64,000 nucleotides of DNA, taken from NCBI RefSeq assembly GCF_023612095.1, contig NZ_CP086235.1, positions 1,261,001 through 1,325,000 of the forward strand, in the 5' to 3' direction. Below are positions 52,395 to 61,169 of this stretch, one piece after another. The position numbers were made by a program, and so were the translations under genes. The DNA is from Cytobacillus firmus (GTDB lineage Bacteria; Bacillota; Bacilli; Bacillales; Cytobacillaceae). Under the pieces are notes generated by a model. It saw only the letters and a list, made by a program, of their open reading frames with translations. It was not told the DNA's origin and searched no databases. Numbering within the stretch: position 1 is the first letter of the stretch; the number at the start of each line of letters is the position of its first letter.

Positions 52395-52429
52395 GAAAGA
52401 GCCTGTTTATCACACTGACGGGCTCTTTC
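52395..52429 (+). terminator. Terminator of glyQS
   Basis: GAAAGAGCC and GGCTCTTTC (extended by TGT / ACG) with a loop of about 14, then GTATTTTGG; preceded by a smaller hairpin GACAGC / GCTGTC. Confidence 0.7.
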
Positions 52430-52579
52430 GTATTTTGGGCATAATAGGCAGTTCAAAGCAAACTATATATGAAACACATCTTTTCATTTATGACAAATAG
52501 TATATAATAATTATATAAAAGTATAACCTTATTATAGTGGGAAATGAGTGCCAAAAGCATCTCCTTTTCAGATTAGGTG

Positions 52580-53212
52580 GTGAGGAAAATCGAATTAAAT
52601 AAAAGGCAGGAAAAAATAATAGAAATCGTTAAGGAAAACGGGCCGATCACTGGTGAGAGTATTGCAGAACAGCTTAGTTTAACGAGGGCAACACTAAGGC
52701 CGGACCTGGCTATATTAACGATGGCAGGCTATTTAGATGCCCGTCCGCGTGTAGGCTATTTTTATACAGGGAAGACAGGGGCGCAGCTGCTGACTGAAAA
52801 CCTTCAAAAGCTATATGTAAGGGATTATCAATCCATTCCTGTAGTGGTTAATGAGAATGTGTCGGTATATGATGCCATTGTGACAATGTTTCTGGAAGAT
52901 GTCGGCACGCTATTTGTTGTTGATCAGGGTTCACTGCTTGTTGGGGTTCTGTCAAGGAAGGATTTACTCCGTGCAAGTATTGGCAAGCAGGAGCTAAATT
53001 CCATCCCTGTCAATATCATTATGACCAGAATGCCTAACATTACCATGTGCGAAAAAGATGATTTGCTTATCGAAGTTGCTAAAAAGCTGATTGAAAAGCA
53101 GATCGACGCTCTTCCTGTTGTAAAAAAGACGGAAAAAGGGTATGAAGTAAACGGCAGGATAACTAAAACAAATCTGACAAAAGCGTTCCTGGCTCTGGCC
53201 GGGGAAAAGTAG
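52580..53212 (+). CDS. ccpN: Transcriptional repressor CcpN
   Basis: Represses gluconeogenic genes (gapB, pckA in B. subtilis) during glycolysis. The 210-residue protein has an N-terminal winged helix (IELNKRQEKIIEIVKENGPI, SLTRATLRPDLAILTMAGYL) and two CBS domains (about 80-135 and 145-205) that sense nucleotides. GTG at 52580 aligns with relatives; a GTG one codon earlier is equally possible, and the ribosome site (TTAGGTG) is close and weak. The PPDK regulator gene follows, as in B. subtilis (yqzB-yqfL). Confidence 0.93.
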   Translation: MRKIELNKRQEKIIEIVKENGPITGESIAEQLSLTRATLRPDLAILTMAGYLDARPRVGYFYTGKTGAQLLTENLQKLYVRDYQSIPVVVNENVSVYDAIVTMFLEDVGTLFVVDQGSLLVGVLSRKDLLRASIGKQELNSIPVNIIMTRMPNITMCEKDDLLIEVAKKLIEKQIDALPVVKKTEKGYEVNGRITKTNLTKAFLALAGEK

Positions 53213-53243
53213 CAGTGAAAGAAGAAGGAGATGGTGTTAAAGG

Positions 53244-54062
53244 ATGGAAAAAATGCCGGTCATTTATGTCGTTTCGGACTCAGTGGGAGAAACGGCTGAA
53301 CTTGTAACAAAAGCTGCAACCAGCCAATTCAATGGCAGCGATATATCTATCAAGCGTTTTCCATATGTTGAAGAGAAAGTACATATTGATGAAGTTATTT
53401 CACTCGCAAAGCTTGATAATGGGATGATAGCCTATACGATGGTCAAGCCGGACATGAGGAAATATATTAACCAGAGGGCTGCTGAAGAAGGGATATATGC
53501 TTTTGATATTGTTGGTCCTTTAATGGATCAAATCCAAAGAGCCTGTGGCATTACACCGCTTTTCGAACCAGGACTGGTCAGAAAGCTGGATGAAGATTAC
53601 TTTAAAAAGATTGAAGCAATCGAGTTTGCTGTAAAATATGATGATGGCCGTGACCCTCGTGGCATATTAAAGGCTGATATAGTGCTTATCGGTGTATCAA
53701 GGACTTCAAAAACACCTCTTTCCCAGTATCTTGCCCACAAGCGCCTTAAAGTGGCTAACGTGCCTCTTGTGCCTGAAGTCGATCCTCCAGAAGAGCTGTT
53801 TCTTGTCCCGCCGGATAAGTGCTTCGGTCTGAAAATCAGTCCGGAAAAATTAAACTTTATTCGAAGAGAACGCCTAATATCATTAGGTCTAAGCGATAAT
53901 GCCAGCTACGCAAATATAGAAAGAATCAAAGAAGAAATAGGTTACTTTGAAAAAACCGTTTCCAAAATTAAATGCCCGGTTATTGATGTTACGAACAAAG
54001 CAGTAGAAGAAACAGCCAATATGATCCTAAATCAATACCGGAAAAACTTTCCGAAAAGCTAG
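53244..54062 (+). CDS. yqfL: Pyruvate, phosphate dikinase regulatory protein (YqfL)
   Basis: A 272-residue DUF299-family bifunctional kinase/pyrophosphorylase that switches PPDK or PEP synthetase on and off by ADP-dependent threonine phosphorylation. The P-loop [11 protein letters not shown] (about 152-162) and [10 protein letters not shown] near the start are conserved. In B. subtilis YqfL modulates CcpN activity, consistent with the neighbouring ccpN. Confidence 0.94.
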   Translation: MEKMPVIYVVSDSVGETAELVTKAATSQFNGSDISIKRFPYVEEKVHIDEVISLAKLDNGMIAYTMVKPDMRKYINQRAAEEGIYAFDIVGPLMDQIQRACGITPLFEPGLVRKLDEDYFKKIEAIEFAVKYDDGRDPRGILKADIVLIGVSRTSKTPLSQYLAHKRLKVANVPLVPEVDPPEELFLVPPDKCFGLKISPEKLNFIRRERLISLGLSDNASYANIERIKEEIGYFEKTVSKIKCPVIDVTNKAVEETANMILNQYRKNFPKS

Positions 54063-54088
54063 CACATAAATTCTTTATGTGCTTTTCC
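54061..54088 (+). terminator. Terminator of ccpN-yqfL
   Basis: AGCACATAAA, loop TTC, TTTATGTGCT, then TTTCCTTTTT. The first base pairs overlap the stop codon. Confidence 0.82.
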
Positions 54089-54149
54089 TTTTTATCGGCA
54101 GGGTTACGAGGGCTTTTTCTTATAAAAACTGCAAAATTAAATTATTTTC

Positions 54150-54171
54150 TTGCCAGATAAAATAATGGCAA
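54150..54171. repeat. Inverted repeat in the yqxD upstream region
   Basis: TTGCCA and TGGCAA separated by 10 A/T-rich bases, in a 260-base gap with no other supportable content. Could be an operator; the partner is unknown. Confidence 0.35.
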
Positions 54172-54348
54172 AATAGAGATTAATGTACTATAATAAAAAA
54201 TTGTGATAAAAATGTACCCGAATAGGTTTAGAGTTCATTGCCAAGGAATAAACTATTTATTGTGGCATGTCAAGCTTTCGGCCAAGAAAAAATTCGACAT
54301 ATCTCACTATGCAAAAGTTATTCATGTAAAGAAGGATTATGCGGAGTG

Positions 54349-54824
54349 ATGTAGAATTATTAGAACATTAGGCAAACCAATCATTATGGTGATGCTGATT
54401 CCTGTCCTGTAAAAGAAGAAATTGTCGAAATAGCCAATTCCTTACTGTGGACGCAGTGTTTGTTGCTTCATATGCTCATATGCAAAATGACCTGAGTGGG
54501 GCTGTCTGGAAATTTGTTGACAGCAGCAAGGAAGCTGCAGATTTATTCATAATGAATAATGTGAAATCAGGAGATGCGGTTGTCACACAAGATATTGGAT
54601 TAGCATCAACTCTTTTGTTAAAGGGTGTTTATGTCCTTTCTCCCAGGGGAATTTTATTTGAGGAAAGTGAAATTCGAACTGCTTTGGAAATGAGGCACCT
54701 TTCAGCCAAAGCGCGAAGAAGAGGGGTTTATGGGAAAGGCCCAAAACCATTTAGTCAAGAGGACCGATTCAGGTTTGTGCAGCAGCTGACAAAGATTTTG
54801 TCGAATTTTGAAGGGATTCAGTAA
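54349..54824 (+). pseudogene. yqxD: YaiI/YqxD family protein with several apparent frameshifts
   Basis: UPF0178 (YaiI/YqxD) family, a PIN-like fold of unknown function. The long frame (from 54447) lacks the N-terminus and starts inside conserved sequence (VFVASYAHM), then TQDIGLAS, SPRG, MRHLSAKARRRG. The missing part is present upstream in other frames: LGKPII (to 54385), then YGDADSCPVKEEIVEIAN (54388-54438), then LTVDAVF. One added T at about 54385 and one at 54438-54439 would join these with correct spacing. No in-frame start serves the first piece: ATG 54349 is one base out, so a third indel is likely. Confidence 0.8.
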
Positions 54825-54863
54825 CGTTTATCGAATACCTCAGTAAGTAATGGAGTTGTTCAT

Positions 54864-56681
54864 ATGGCAGAACGGATCGCCGAGGAGAAAGTAAATGAGA
54901 TTCGGCAAGCTGTAGATATTGTTGATGTCATTGGCGACTATATCCAATTAAACAAGCAAGGACGCAACTACTTTGGGCTTTGTCCTTTTCATGGCGAAAA
55001 TACTCCTTCCTTTTCTGTATCACCCGAAAAGCAAATCTACCATTGCTTTGGATGCGGAGCAGGAGGCAATGCGTTTTCTTTCTTAATGGATTTAGAAGGA
55101 TATTCTTTTCAGGAAGCCGCATTAAAACTCGCTGAAAAGGGAAATATCAAGCTCGCAATTGATGCGGCATCCGCAGCATCAGCAAAATCAATGCCTGTGG
55201 ATATACAGCAGATGATGGAAGCCCATGAGCTTCTACGTAAATTTTATCACCATCTGCTTGTAAACACAAAAGATGGTCAGCATGCATTGGAATATTTGCT
55301 TAATAGGGGCTTTACAATGGAATCAATCGAGAAATTTCAAATCGGTTATTCATTAAAGTCCTGGGATTTTGTCTTCAAGTTCCTGACTAAAAGAAAATTC
55401 CCTGAAGGCGTTATGGAAAGAGCAGGACTGATCATCAAAAGGGAGAAAGATGGGAACTATTTTGACCGCTTCAGAGATAGAATTATGTTCCCGATTTTTG
55501 ACCGCAGCGGAAATACGATTGCTTTCTCAGGGAGATCCCTTGGGGCCGATGAGCCCAAATATTTAAATAGCCCTGAAACAGCAATCTTTAATAAAAGCAA
55601 AACTTTATATAATTTTCATTTGGCGAGACCGCAGATTAAAAAATTGCAGAGGGCCGTTCTTTTTGAAGGGTTTGCAGATGTAATCGCCGCTGATCGTGCT
55701 GGCGTCGGCAATGGTGTTGGTACGATGGGCACTGCTTTAACTGAAGAACATGTTGCTTCCTTAAGAAGAAATGTTCAATCAATCACGATCTGTTATGATT
55801 CCGATAATGCCGGTATCGAAGCCGCATACCGGGCAGCAAACCTGCTAACGGAAGCAGGCTGCCAGATCAGAGTGGCACTGATGCCTGACGGCTATGATCC
55901 GGATGATTATATTAAAGAATACGGCGAAGAAAAATTTCGTCATGATGTAATCGAATCCAGCATAACCTTTATGGCATTTAAACTTCTTTATCTCCGTAGA
56001 GGCAAAAGGCTTCAAAATGAAGGAGATAGGCTCCTGTATATCGAAGAGGTATTAAAGGAAATCAGCCGGCTTGATAAAGCGGTGGAAAGAGACCATTATC
56101 TTCGCCAGCTGGCAAATGAATTTTCACTTTCTCTGGAAGCCTTGAAAGAGCAGCAAAAACAGGTTTATTACACGGAGAAGAGAAAAAGCAGCCAGAAGGG
56201 CAAAGGTGCTTTCGAGCCTCAAAAAAGGCTGCAGACACCCAAAAGGGCTGATAGTCTTAAACCCGCTTTTCATACAGCGGAAAGAAGGCTGATTGCCCAC
56301 ATGCTCAGGAATAGTGACATAGCATTTAAAGTTCAGGATATGCTTCAGGGAAATACATTTAACATCGATGAACACCAGGCTATTATTACCTATCTTTTAG
56401 GTTTTTACGAAAAAGGCCATACGCCTGATCCTAGTGCATTCATAAATTTCATAAATGATGAAAAGCTTAAACGTATTGTGGTGGATATAGAAATGATGTC
56501 CATAAACGATGAAATAAGCGAACAGGAATTATCAGATTACCTTAAACAGGTGTTGAATTATCAAAAGATGTTAAAAATAAAGGAAAAATTAAATGAAGAA
56601 AAGGAAGCAGAACGCCAAAAGGATTATGCTAAAGCGGCTTTAATCGCAATGGAAATTCTTCATTTGCGAAAGTCACTATAA
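54864..56681 (+). CDS. dnaG: DNA primase
   Basis: Makes RNA primers at the replication fork. The 605-residue protein has the N-terminal zinc finger (CPFHGE, then CFGCGAGG, about 41-67), the Toprim catalytic core (EGFADVIAADRAG, CYDSDNAG, MPDGYDPDDY), and the C-terminal helicase-binding domain. An ATG at 54864 follows GGAGTTGTTC. First gene of the macromolecular synthesis pair dnaG-sigA. Confidence 0.97.
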   Translation: MAERIAEEKVNEIRQAVDIVDVIGDYIQLNKQGRNYFGLCPFHGENTPSFSVSPEKQIYHCFGCGAGGNAFSFLMDLEGYSFQEAALKLAEKGNIKLAIDAASAASAKSMPVDIQQMMEAHELLRKFYHHLLVNTKDGQHALEYLLNRGFTMESIEKFQIGYSLKSWDFVFKFLTKRKFPEGVMERAGLIIKREKDGNYFDRFRDRIMFPIFDRSGNTIAFSGRSLGADEPKYLNSPETAIFNKSKTLYNFHLARPQIKKLQRAVLFEGFADVIAADRAGVGNGVGTMGTALTEEHVASLRRNVQSITICYDSDNAGIEAAYRAANLLTEAGCQIRVALMPDGYDPDDYIKEYGEEKFRHDVIESSITFMAFKLLYLRRGKRLQNEGDRLLYIEEVLKEISRLDKAVERDHYLRQLANEFSLSLEALKEQQKQVYYTEKRKSSQKGKGAFEPQKRLQTPKRADSLKPAFHTAERRLIAHMLRNSDIAFKVQDMLQGNTFNIDEHQAIITYLLGFYEKGHTPDPSAFINFINDEKLKRIVVDIEMMSINDEISEQELSDYLKQVLNYQKMLKIKEKLNEEKEAERQKDYAKAALIAMEILHLRKSL

Positions 56682-56770
56682 GAAGGCTGTGTGCCTTAAA
56701 TAAAAGTTATGGAATTAGCACCACCTAAGAAGATTTAGAATGTGTTTGATTTTTGAAAGGAGGGGGACAT

Positions 56771-57895
56771 ATGGCTGAAAAGTCGGCCCGTTCAAAAGAG
56801 GTTGATACAGAATTGACCCTTGAACAAGCGAAAGATCTATTAGTTGAAATAGGAAAAAAGACAGGTGTCCTTGCCTATGATGATATAGCAGAAAGATTGT
56901 CTCAATTTGAACTTGATTCCCACCAGATGGATGAATTCTACGAATTCCTCGGAGATCAGGGTGTTGAGTTAGTTGGAGATAATGAAAATGCAGATCCAAA
57001 TGTTCAGGAACTTGCAAAAAATGAGGAAGAATTTGATCTTAATGATTTAAGTGTCCCTCCGGGTGTGAAAATTAATGATCCTGTCCGTATGTACTTGAAA
57101 GAAATTGGACGTGTTGATTTACTCTCCGCAGAGGAAGAGATTGCACTTGCCAACCGCATTGAGGAAGGCGATGAAGAAGCTAAAAGACGCCTGGCAGAAG
57201 CGAACCTCCGATTGGTTGTGAGTATTGCGAAAAGGTATGTAGGACGCGGAATGCTGTTCCTTGACCTTATCCAGGAAGGGAATATGGGACTGATAAAAGC
57301 GGTTGAAAAATTTGATTACCGCAAAGGATTCAAGTTCAGTACGTATGCAACATGGTGGATACGCCAGGCCATTACGAGAGCGATTGCTGACCAGGCCAGA
57401 ACAATTCGTATTCCTGTCCATATGGTGGAAACCATCAATAAATTGATTCGTGTTCAGCGCCAGCTTCTTCAGGATCTTGGCCGTGAACCAACACCGGAAG
57501 AAATTGCTGAAGATATGGATTTAACTCCAGACAAAGTAAGAGAAATTCTTAAGATTGCACAGGAACCTGTTTCATTAGAAACACCTATCGGTGAGGAGGA
57601 TGACTCCCACTTAGGTGACTTCATCGAAGATCAGGATGCCACTTCTCCTTCGGAGCATGCGGCATACGAGCTTCTGAAAGAACAGCTTGAAGATGTTCTG
57701 GACACACTGACAGACCGCGAAGAAAACGTTCTGCGTCTTCGATTCGGTCTTGACGATGGCCGTACAAGAACTTTGGAAGAAGTCGGCAAGGTATTTGGCG
57801 TTACCCGCGAACGTATTCGCCAAATTGAAGCCAAAGCCCTAAGAAAGCTGCGCCATCCGAGCAGAAGCAAACGTTTAAAAGACTTTTTAGAATAA
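56771..57895 (+). CDS. sigA: RNA polymerase primary sigma factor SigA
   Basis: Housekeeping sigma factor. The 374-residue protein has region 1.1, region 1.2 ([11 protein letters not shown]), 2.3-2.4 ([17 protein letters not shown]), region 3 and 4.2 ([19 protein letters not shown]), with a short Gram-positive spacer. The ATG at 56771 follows AAAGGAGGGGG. It lies 90 bases after dnaG and ends in a strong terminator. Confidence 0.99.
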   Translation: MAEKSARSKEVDTELTLEQAKDLLVEIGKKTGVLAYDDIAERLSQFELDSHQMDEFYEFLGDQGVELVGDNENADPNVQELAKNEEEFDLNDLSVPPGVKINDPVRMYLKEIGRVDLLSAEEEIALANRIEEGDEEAKRRLAEANLRLVVSIAKRYVGRGMLFLDLIQEGNMGLIKAVEKFDYRKGFKFSTYATWWIRQAITRAIADQARTIRIPVHMVETINKLIRVQRQLLQDLGREPTPEEIAEDMDLTPDKVREILKIAQEPVSLETPIGEEDDSHLGDFIEDQDATSPSEHAAYELLKEQLEDVLDTLTDREENVLRLRFGLDDGRTRTLEEVGKVFGVTRERIRQIEAKALRKLRHPSRSKRLKDFLE

Positions 57896-57912
57896 AAAAT
57901 AATTGCCAGTGG

Positions 57913-57951
57913 ATAGTTTACTTCTTACAATGGAAGTAAACTATTTTTTTT
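57913..57951 (+). terminator. Terminator of dnaG-sigA
   Basis: ATAGTTTACTTC, loop of 8, GAAGTAAACTAT, then a T run. Confidence 0.92.
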
Positions 57952-57965
57952 GACAGGATGTGCTT

Positions 57966-58496
57966 GTGTTGGAAGAAAACAGAAAAAAAATCATTGTTAA
58001 CGAGCTGCTGCATTGGAAAAAGAGCCGAATGCTCCCTGACCATTATTGTGACTACCTGCTAGCTCTTTACACCGAAGGAAGTCAGCCGAAGGATATAAAA
58101 AAACGTAAAAATACAGTGGTTTTGTATCTTGCCAACCTTTTCCTCCTGTTGCTGATTCCAATTTCTGCTTTATTAATTTATTTTACTGAATTGTCTATTA
58201 CTTTGCAAACCGTCATTTTAATTCTTTTCATTTCTCCGTGTATTTTCTTACTTTTTTATTTTTCTAAAAAAGTAAAAATGATACATATACCCATCATATC
58301 AGGAGCCTTGATTTTACTAATGGGATCTGTTGATTTTGTATCGGTGTTATATCCAGGAAACGAGGGAATTCTTTATGTTTGCCTAGTAATTAACTGTATT
58401 CTTTGGCTGTTCCTGGGATTGAAATGGAAATTTATCTATCTATGGATTTCGGGGGCTTTGGGCTTTCTTTTACTAGTTATTTCTATATTCATATAA
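57966..58496 (+). CDS. Membrane protein of unknown function, about 176 residues
   Basis: I do not recognise this protein. It has a charged cytoplasmic head (about 1-45, with NELLHWKKSRMLPDHYCDYLL), then four to five hydrophobic segments (about 50-70, 75-95, 102-122, 128-145, 150-172). The head resembles in a general way the start of some DUF2157-like membrane proteins. Start uncertain: GTG at 57960 and 57966 and TTG at 57969 are all in frame; AGGA favours 57966. It is placed between sigA and the acyl-CoA dehydrogenase gene, each with own signals. Confidence 0.75.
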   Translation: MLEENRKKIIVNELLHWKKSRMLPDHYCDYLLALYTEGSQPKDIKKRKNTVVLYLANLFLLLLIPISALLIYFTELSITLQTVILILFISPCIFLLFYFSKKVKMIHIPIISGALILLMGSVDFVSVLYPGNEGILYVCLVINCILWLFLGLKWKFIYLWISGALGFLLLVISIFI

Positions 58497-58523
58497 TAAA
58501 ATATTTTAAAAAGTTTTTAAATG

Positions 58524-58553
58524 TTGAGAAAACTCTAACATCCCTTATATAAT
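58524..58553 (+). promoter_or_regulatory. SigA promoter of the acyl-CoA dehydrogenase gene
   Basis: TTGAGA (58524-58529), 18 bases, TATAAT (58548-58553), 46 bases before the start. Confidence 0.75.
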
Positions 58554-58599
58554 AGTAATGAAAGCGTATACAACTTTTGTTCTTATAAGGGGGATTTAC

Positions 58600-59739
58600 A
58601 TGAATTTTGACTTAACTGCAGAACAGAATATGATCCTTAAAACAATCAGGGAATTTGCTCAGGAAGAAGTTGCACCGGGAGCTTTGGAAAGAGACCGCAC
58701 AAAGGAATTTCCTGTAGAAGTATTTAAGAAAATGGCTGACCTTGGCTTGATGGGACTTCCTTTTCCCGAAGAATATGGCGGCGCAGGGGCAGATACAGTA
58801 AGCTTTGCAATTGTTACAGAGGAGTTGAGCAGGGCTTGCGCGTCAACTGGAATCACTTATTCCGCGCATATATCACTTGGCGGAGCACCGCTTTATTTAT
58901 TCGGGACCGAAGAGCAGAAGAAAAAGTATCTGGTGCCTATCTGTACAGGTGAGTCTTTTGGAGCTTTCGGGCTGACAGAGCCTAATGCAGGATCAGATGC
59001 TGGCGGTACCAGAACAACAGCCGTCGAAAAAGATGGTGAATATATCATTAATGGTAATAAATGCTTCATTACGAATGCCAGCTATGCGAAGCATTTAGCT
59101 TTGACTGCTGTCACCGGTGAAGTGGATGGAAAAAAAGAAATCAGTGCGATTATTGTTCCAACGGATGCAGAAGGATTTACCGTTATCGATAATTATGAAA
59201 AAATGGGACTCAATGCCTCAAATACAACTGAACTGGTGCTTGAAGACGTACGCGTTCCGACTGAGCACTTGCTCGGCAAAAAAGGCGAGGGCTTTAAACA
59301 GTTTTTAATCACATTGGATGGAGGGCGTATTGGTATTGGGGCAATGGCTTTGGGGATAGCGCAGGCTGCTTATGACAAAGCGCTTCAATATGCAAAGGAG
59401 CGCCAGCAGTTCGGCCGTTCTCTCTCAAACTTCCAAGCTATTCAGTTTAAACTTGCAGATATGGCGATGAAAATTGAATTGGCACGAAATATGGTCTACA
59501 AGGCTGCTTGGCTGAAAGATCAGGGGAGACCATTTGCCAAAGAAGCTTCCATGTGCAAGCTCTATGCCTCTGAAATCTGTATGGAAATCGCCGACCAGGC
59601 TGTTCAGATCCACGGCGGATACGGCTATATGAAAGAATACCATGTTGAACGCTATATGAGGGACGGTAAGCTCACTGAAATCGGTGAAGGCACCTCTGAA
59701 GTACAAAGAATGGTCATTGCGCGCCTTATTGGATGCTAA
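58600..59739 (+). CDS. Acyl-CoA dehydrogenase
   Basis: FAD-dependent oxidation of an acyl-CoA to the enoyl-CoA. The 379-residue protein has the family order: LTAEQNMILKTIREFA, FGLTEPNAGSDAGGTRTTA (FAD/substrate loop), RQQFGRSLSNFQAIQF, QIHGGYGYMKEYHVER, and the catalytic Glu in IGEGTSEVQRMVIAR. Length and C-terminus fit short or branched-chain enzymes; substrate cannot be fixed. ATG at 58600 after AAGGGGG. It stands alone, not in a fatty acid operon. Confidence 0.93.
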   Translation: MNFDLTAEQNMILKTIREFAQEEVAPGALERDRTKEFPVEVFKKMADLGLMGLPFPEEYGGAGADTVSFAIVTEELSRACASTGITYSAHISLGGAPLYLFGTEEQKKKYLVPICTGESFGAFGLTEPNAGSDAGGTRTTAVEKDGEYIINGNKCFITNASYAKHLALTAVTGEVDGKKEISAIIVPTDAEGFTVIDNYEKMGLNASNTTELVLEDVRVPTEHLLGKKGEGFKQFLITLDGGRIGIGAMALGIAQAAYDKALQYAKERQQFGRSLSNFQAIQFKLADMAMKIELARNMVYKAAWLKDQGRPFAKEASMCKLYASEICMEIADQAVQIHGGYGYMKEYHVERYMRDGKLTEIGEGTSEVQRMVIARLIGC

Positions 59740-59789
59740 AACTGTATTTCGTATGACATGAACGAGATATGCAGGTGAAATAATCAGCA

Positions 59790-59817
59790 AAAACTCCATC
59801 CTCAAGGTGGAGTTTTT
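59790..59817 (+). terminator. Terminator of the acyl-CoA dehydrogenase gene
   Basis: AAAACTCCA and TGGAGTTTTT around a short loop. Confidence 0.82.
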
Positions 59818-59945
59818 GTCCATTTTATGAACAAGATTTGACAAAGTTTACAATAGGGCTTTTCCTTCTGTCTTTTTTAAAGTAAAATAGAGATTGTTTG
59901 TATACTTACTTAAACTGAATGTGCTTACATAAGGGAGGTTAAATC

Positions 59946-60311
59946 ATGAATCGCAATCCAATAATTCCATTTGTGTTAATTATGGTTTTTGGTGTGGTAG
60001 CAATGTTCCTAGTTTCTTTTAAAGGTCTTGGCGATATGGAAGAGCTTGCAAAAGAACAGGAAGGCGGCGGTGCTGAAACTGAAGAAACTGCTGCTGCGAA
60101 CCCTGAAGAAATTTACCAGAAGAGCTGTATCGGATGTCACGGTGACCAGTATCAAGGTGGAGTTGGTCCTGCTCTAACAGGTGTAGGCGATCGTTTATCA
60201 CAGGATGAGATCGCAGATATCGTAGTAAACGGTAAAGGCTCAATGCCTCCAGGATTAGTGCCTCAAGACAAAGCTGCCGAAATGGCTGAATGGTTAGCAG
60301 GCCTTAAGTAA
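59946..60311 (+). CDS. cccA: Cytochrome c550
   Basis: Membrane-anchored small c-type cytochrome of the respiratory chain. The 121-residue protein has an uncleaved N-terminal transmembrane helix (about 7-26), an acidic Glu/Ala linker, and a heme domain with CIGCH (about 60-64) and the axial Met in GSMPPG. GGGAGG precedes the ATG. In B. subtilis cccA also lies downstream of sigA. Confidence 0.95.
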   Translation: MNRNPIIPFVLIMVFGVVAMFLVSFKGLGDMEELAKEQEGGGAETEETAAANPEEIYQKSCIGCHGDQYQGGVGPALTGVGDRLSQDEIADIVVNGKGSMPPGLVPQDKAAEMAEWLAGLK

Positions 60312-60322
60312 TACCTATAATG

Positions 60323-60356
60323 AAAGTCCTTTGCATATGTAAAGGACTTTTTTTAT
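60323..60356 (+). terminator. Terminator of cccA, first of two
   Basis: AAAGTCCTTT, loop GCATATGT, AAAGGACTTT, then a further T run. Confidence 0.92.
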
Positions 60357-60367
60357 ACTATAAGAAA

Positions 60368-60397
60368 GGCTATCGTAAATTGACGATAGCTTTTTTA
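60368..60397 (+). terminator. Terminator of cccA, second of two
   Basis: GCTATCGT and ACGATAGC around a 6-base loop, then TTTTTTAGC. Tandem with the preceding terminator. Confidence 0.85.
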
Positions 60398-60460
60398 GCT
60401 TTTGCTCAAGAAGAGCAGGCGCTATGCTCTTTTTACAATACATAAATAAGTGGTGACAGA

Positions 60461-61169
60461 ATGAATACTGAAAAATTATCAAATAGGCTTGAAGCTGTAA
60501 CAAATTATATCCCCTCAGGTGCACGAGTAGCTGATATAGGCTCAGACCATGCATATTTGCCATGCTATGCAGTAAAGAAAGGGATTGTCCCTTTTGCTGT
60601 TGCTGGTGAAGTGGTGGAGGGTCCCTATCAATCCGCAAAAAAACAGGTGAAAATGGAAGGACTCGAAAATCAGATCTCCGTAAGAAAAGGGAAACGGGCT
60701 TGAAGTGATTAGCCCAAATGAAGTTGACTGCATAACCATTGCAGGCATGGGAGGAGCTTTGATTGCGAGCATTCTTGAAGAGGGGAAGAGTAAGCTTGCT
60801 TCTGTAGAGAGGCTGATCCTCCAGCCGAATTTAAGTGCCATCTCGATTAGAAGCTGGCTGATTGACAATGGCTGGGAGCTAATAGCCGAACAAATCCTTG
60901 AAGAAGACGGAAAGATTTATGAAGTCCTTGCTGCTGAAAAAGGAGAGCCATTAAAACCCTACAAGAATAAAGAACAAGGTTTACTGATGGGACCTTTTCT
61001 TATGGAGCAAAAATCAGCCGTATTTCAAAACAAGTGGCTTGGTGAAAAGAAGAATTGGGAGAGAATCCTTTTGCAGCTTGAAAAAGCAGCATATTCCAGT
61101 GAAACAGAGAAGAGAAAACAGGAGTTAAAGCGGAAAATTAAAATGGCAGAGGAGGTATTGATGCAGTGA
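60461..61169 (+). pseudogene. trmK: tRNA (adenine(22)-N1)-methyltransferase TrmK with one apparent frameshift
   Basis: Methylates A22 of tRNA. The first frame (60461-60703) gives LSNRLEAVTNYIPSGARVAD, the SAM site VADIGSDHAYLP and QISVRKG; it then stops. The next frame, one base on, continues GNGLEVISPNEVDCITIAGMGG (NPPY-like region IAGMGGALI) to the C-terminus at 61169. Removing one A from AAA at 60692-60694 restores a single protein of about 235 residues with no loss. The last bases overlap yqfO, as usual. The coiled-coil C-terminal end is present. Confidence 0.87.
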
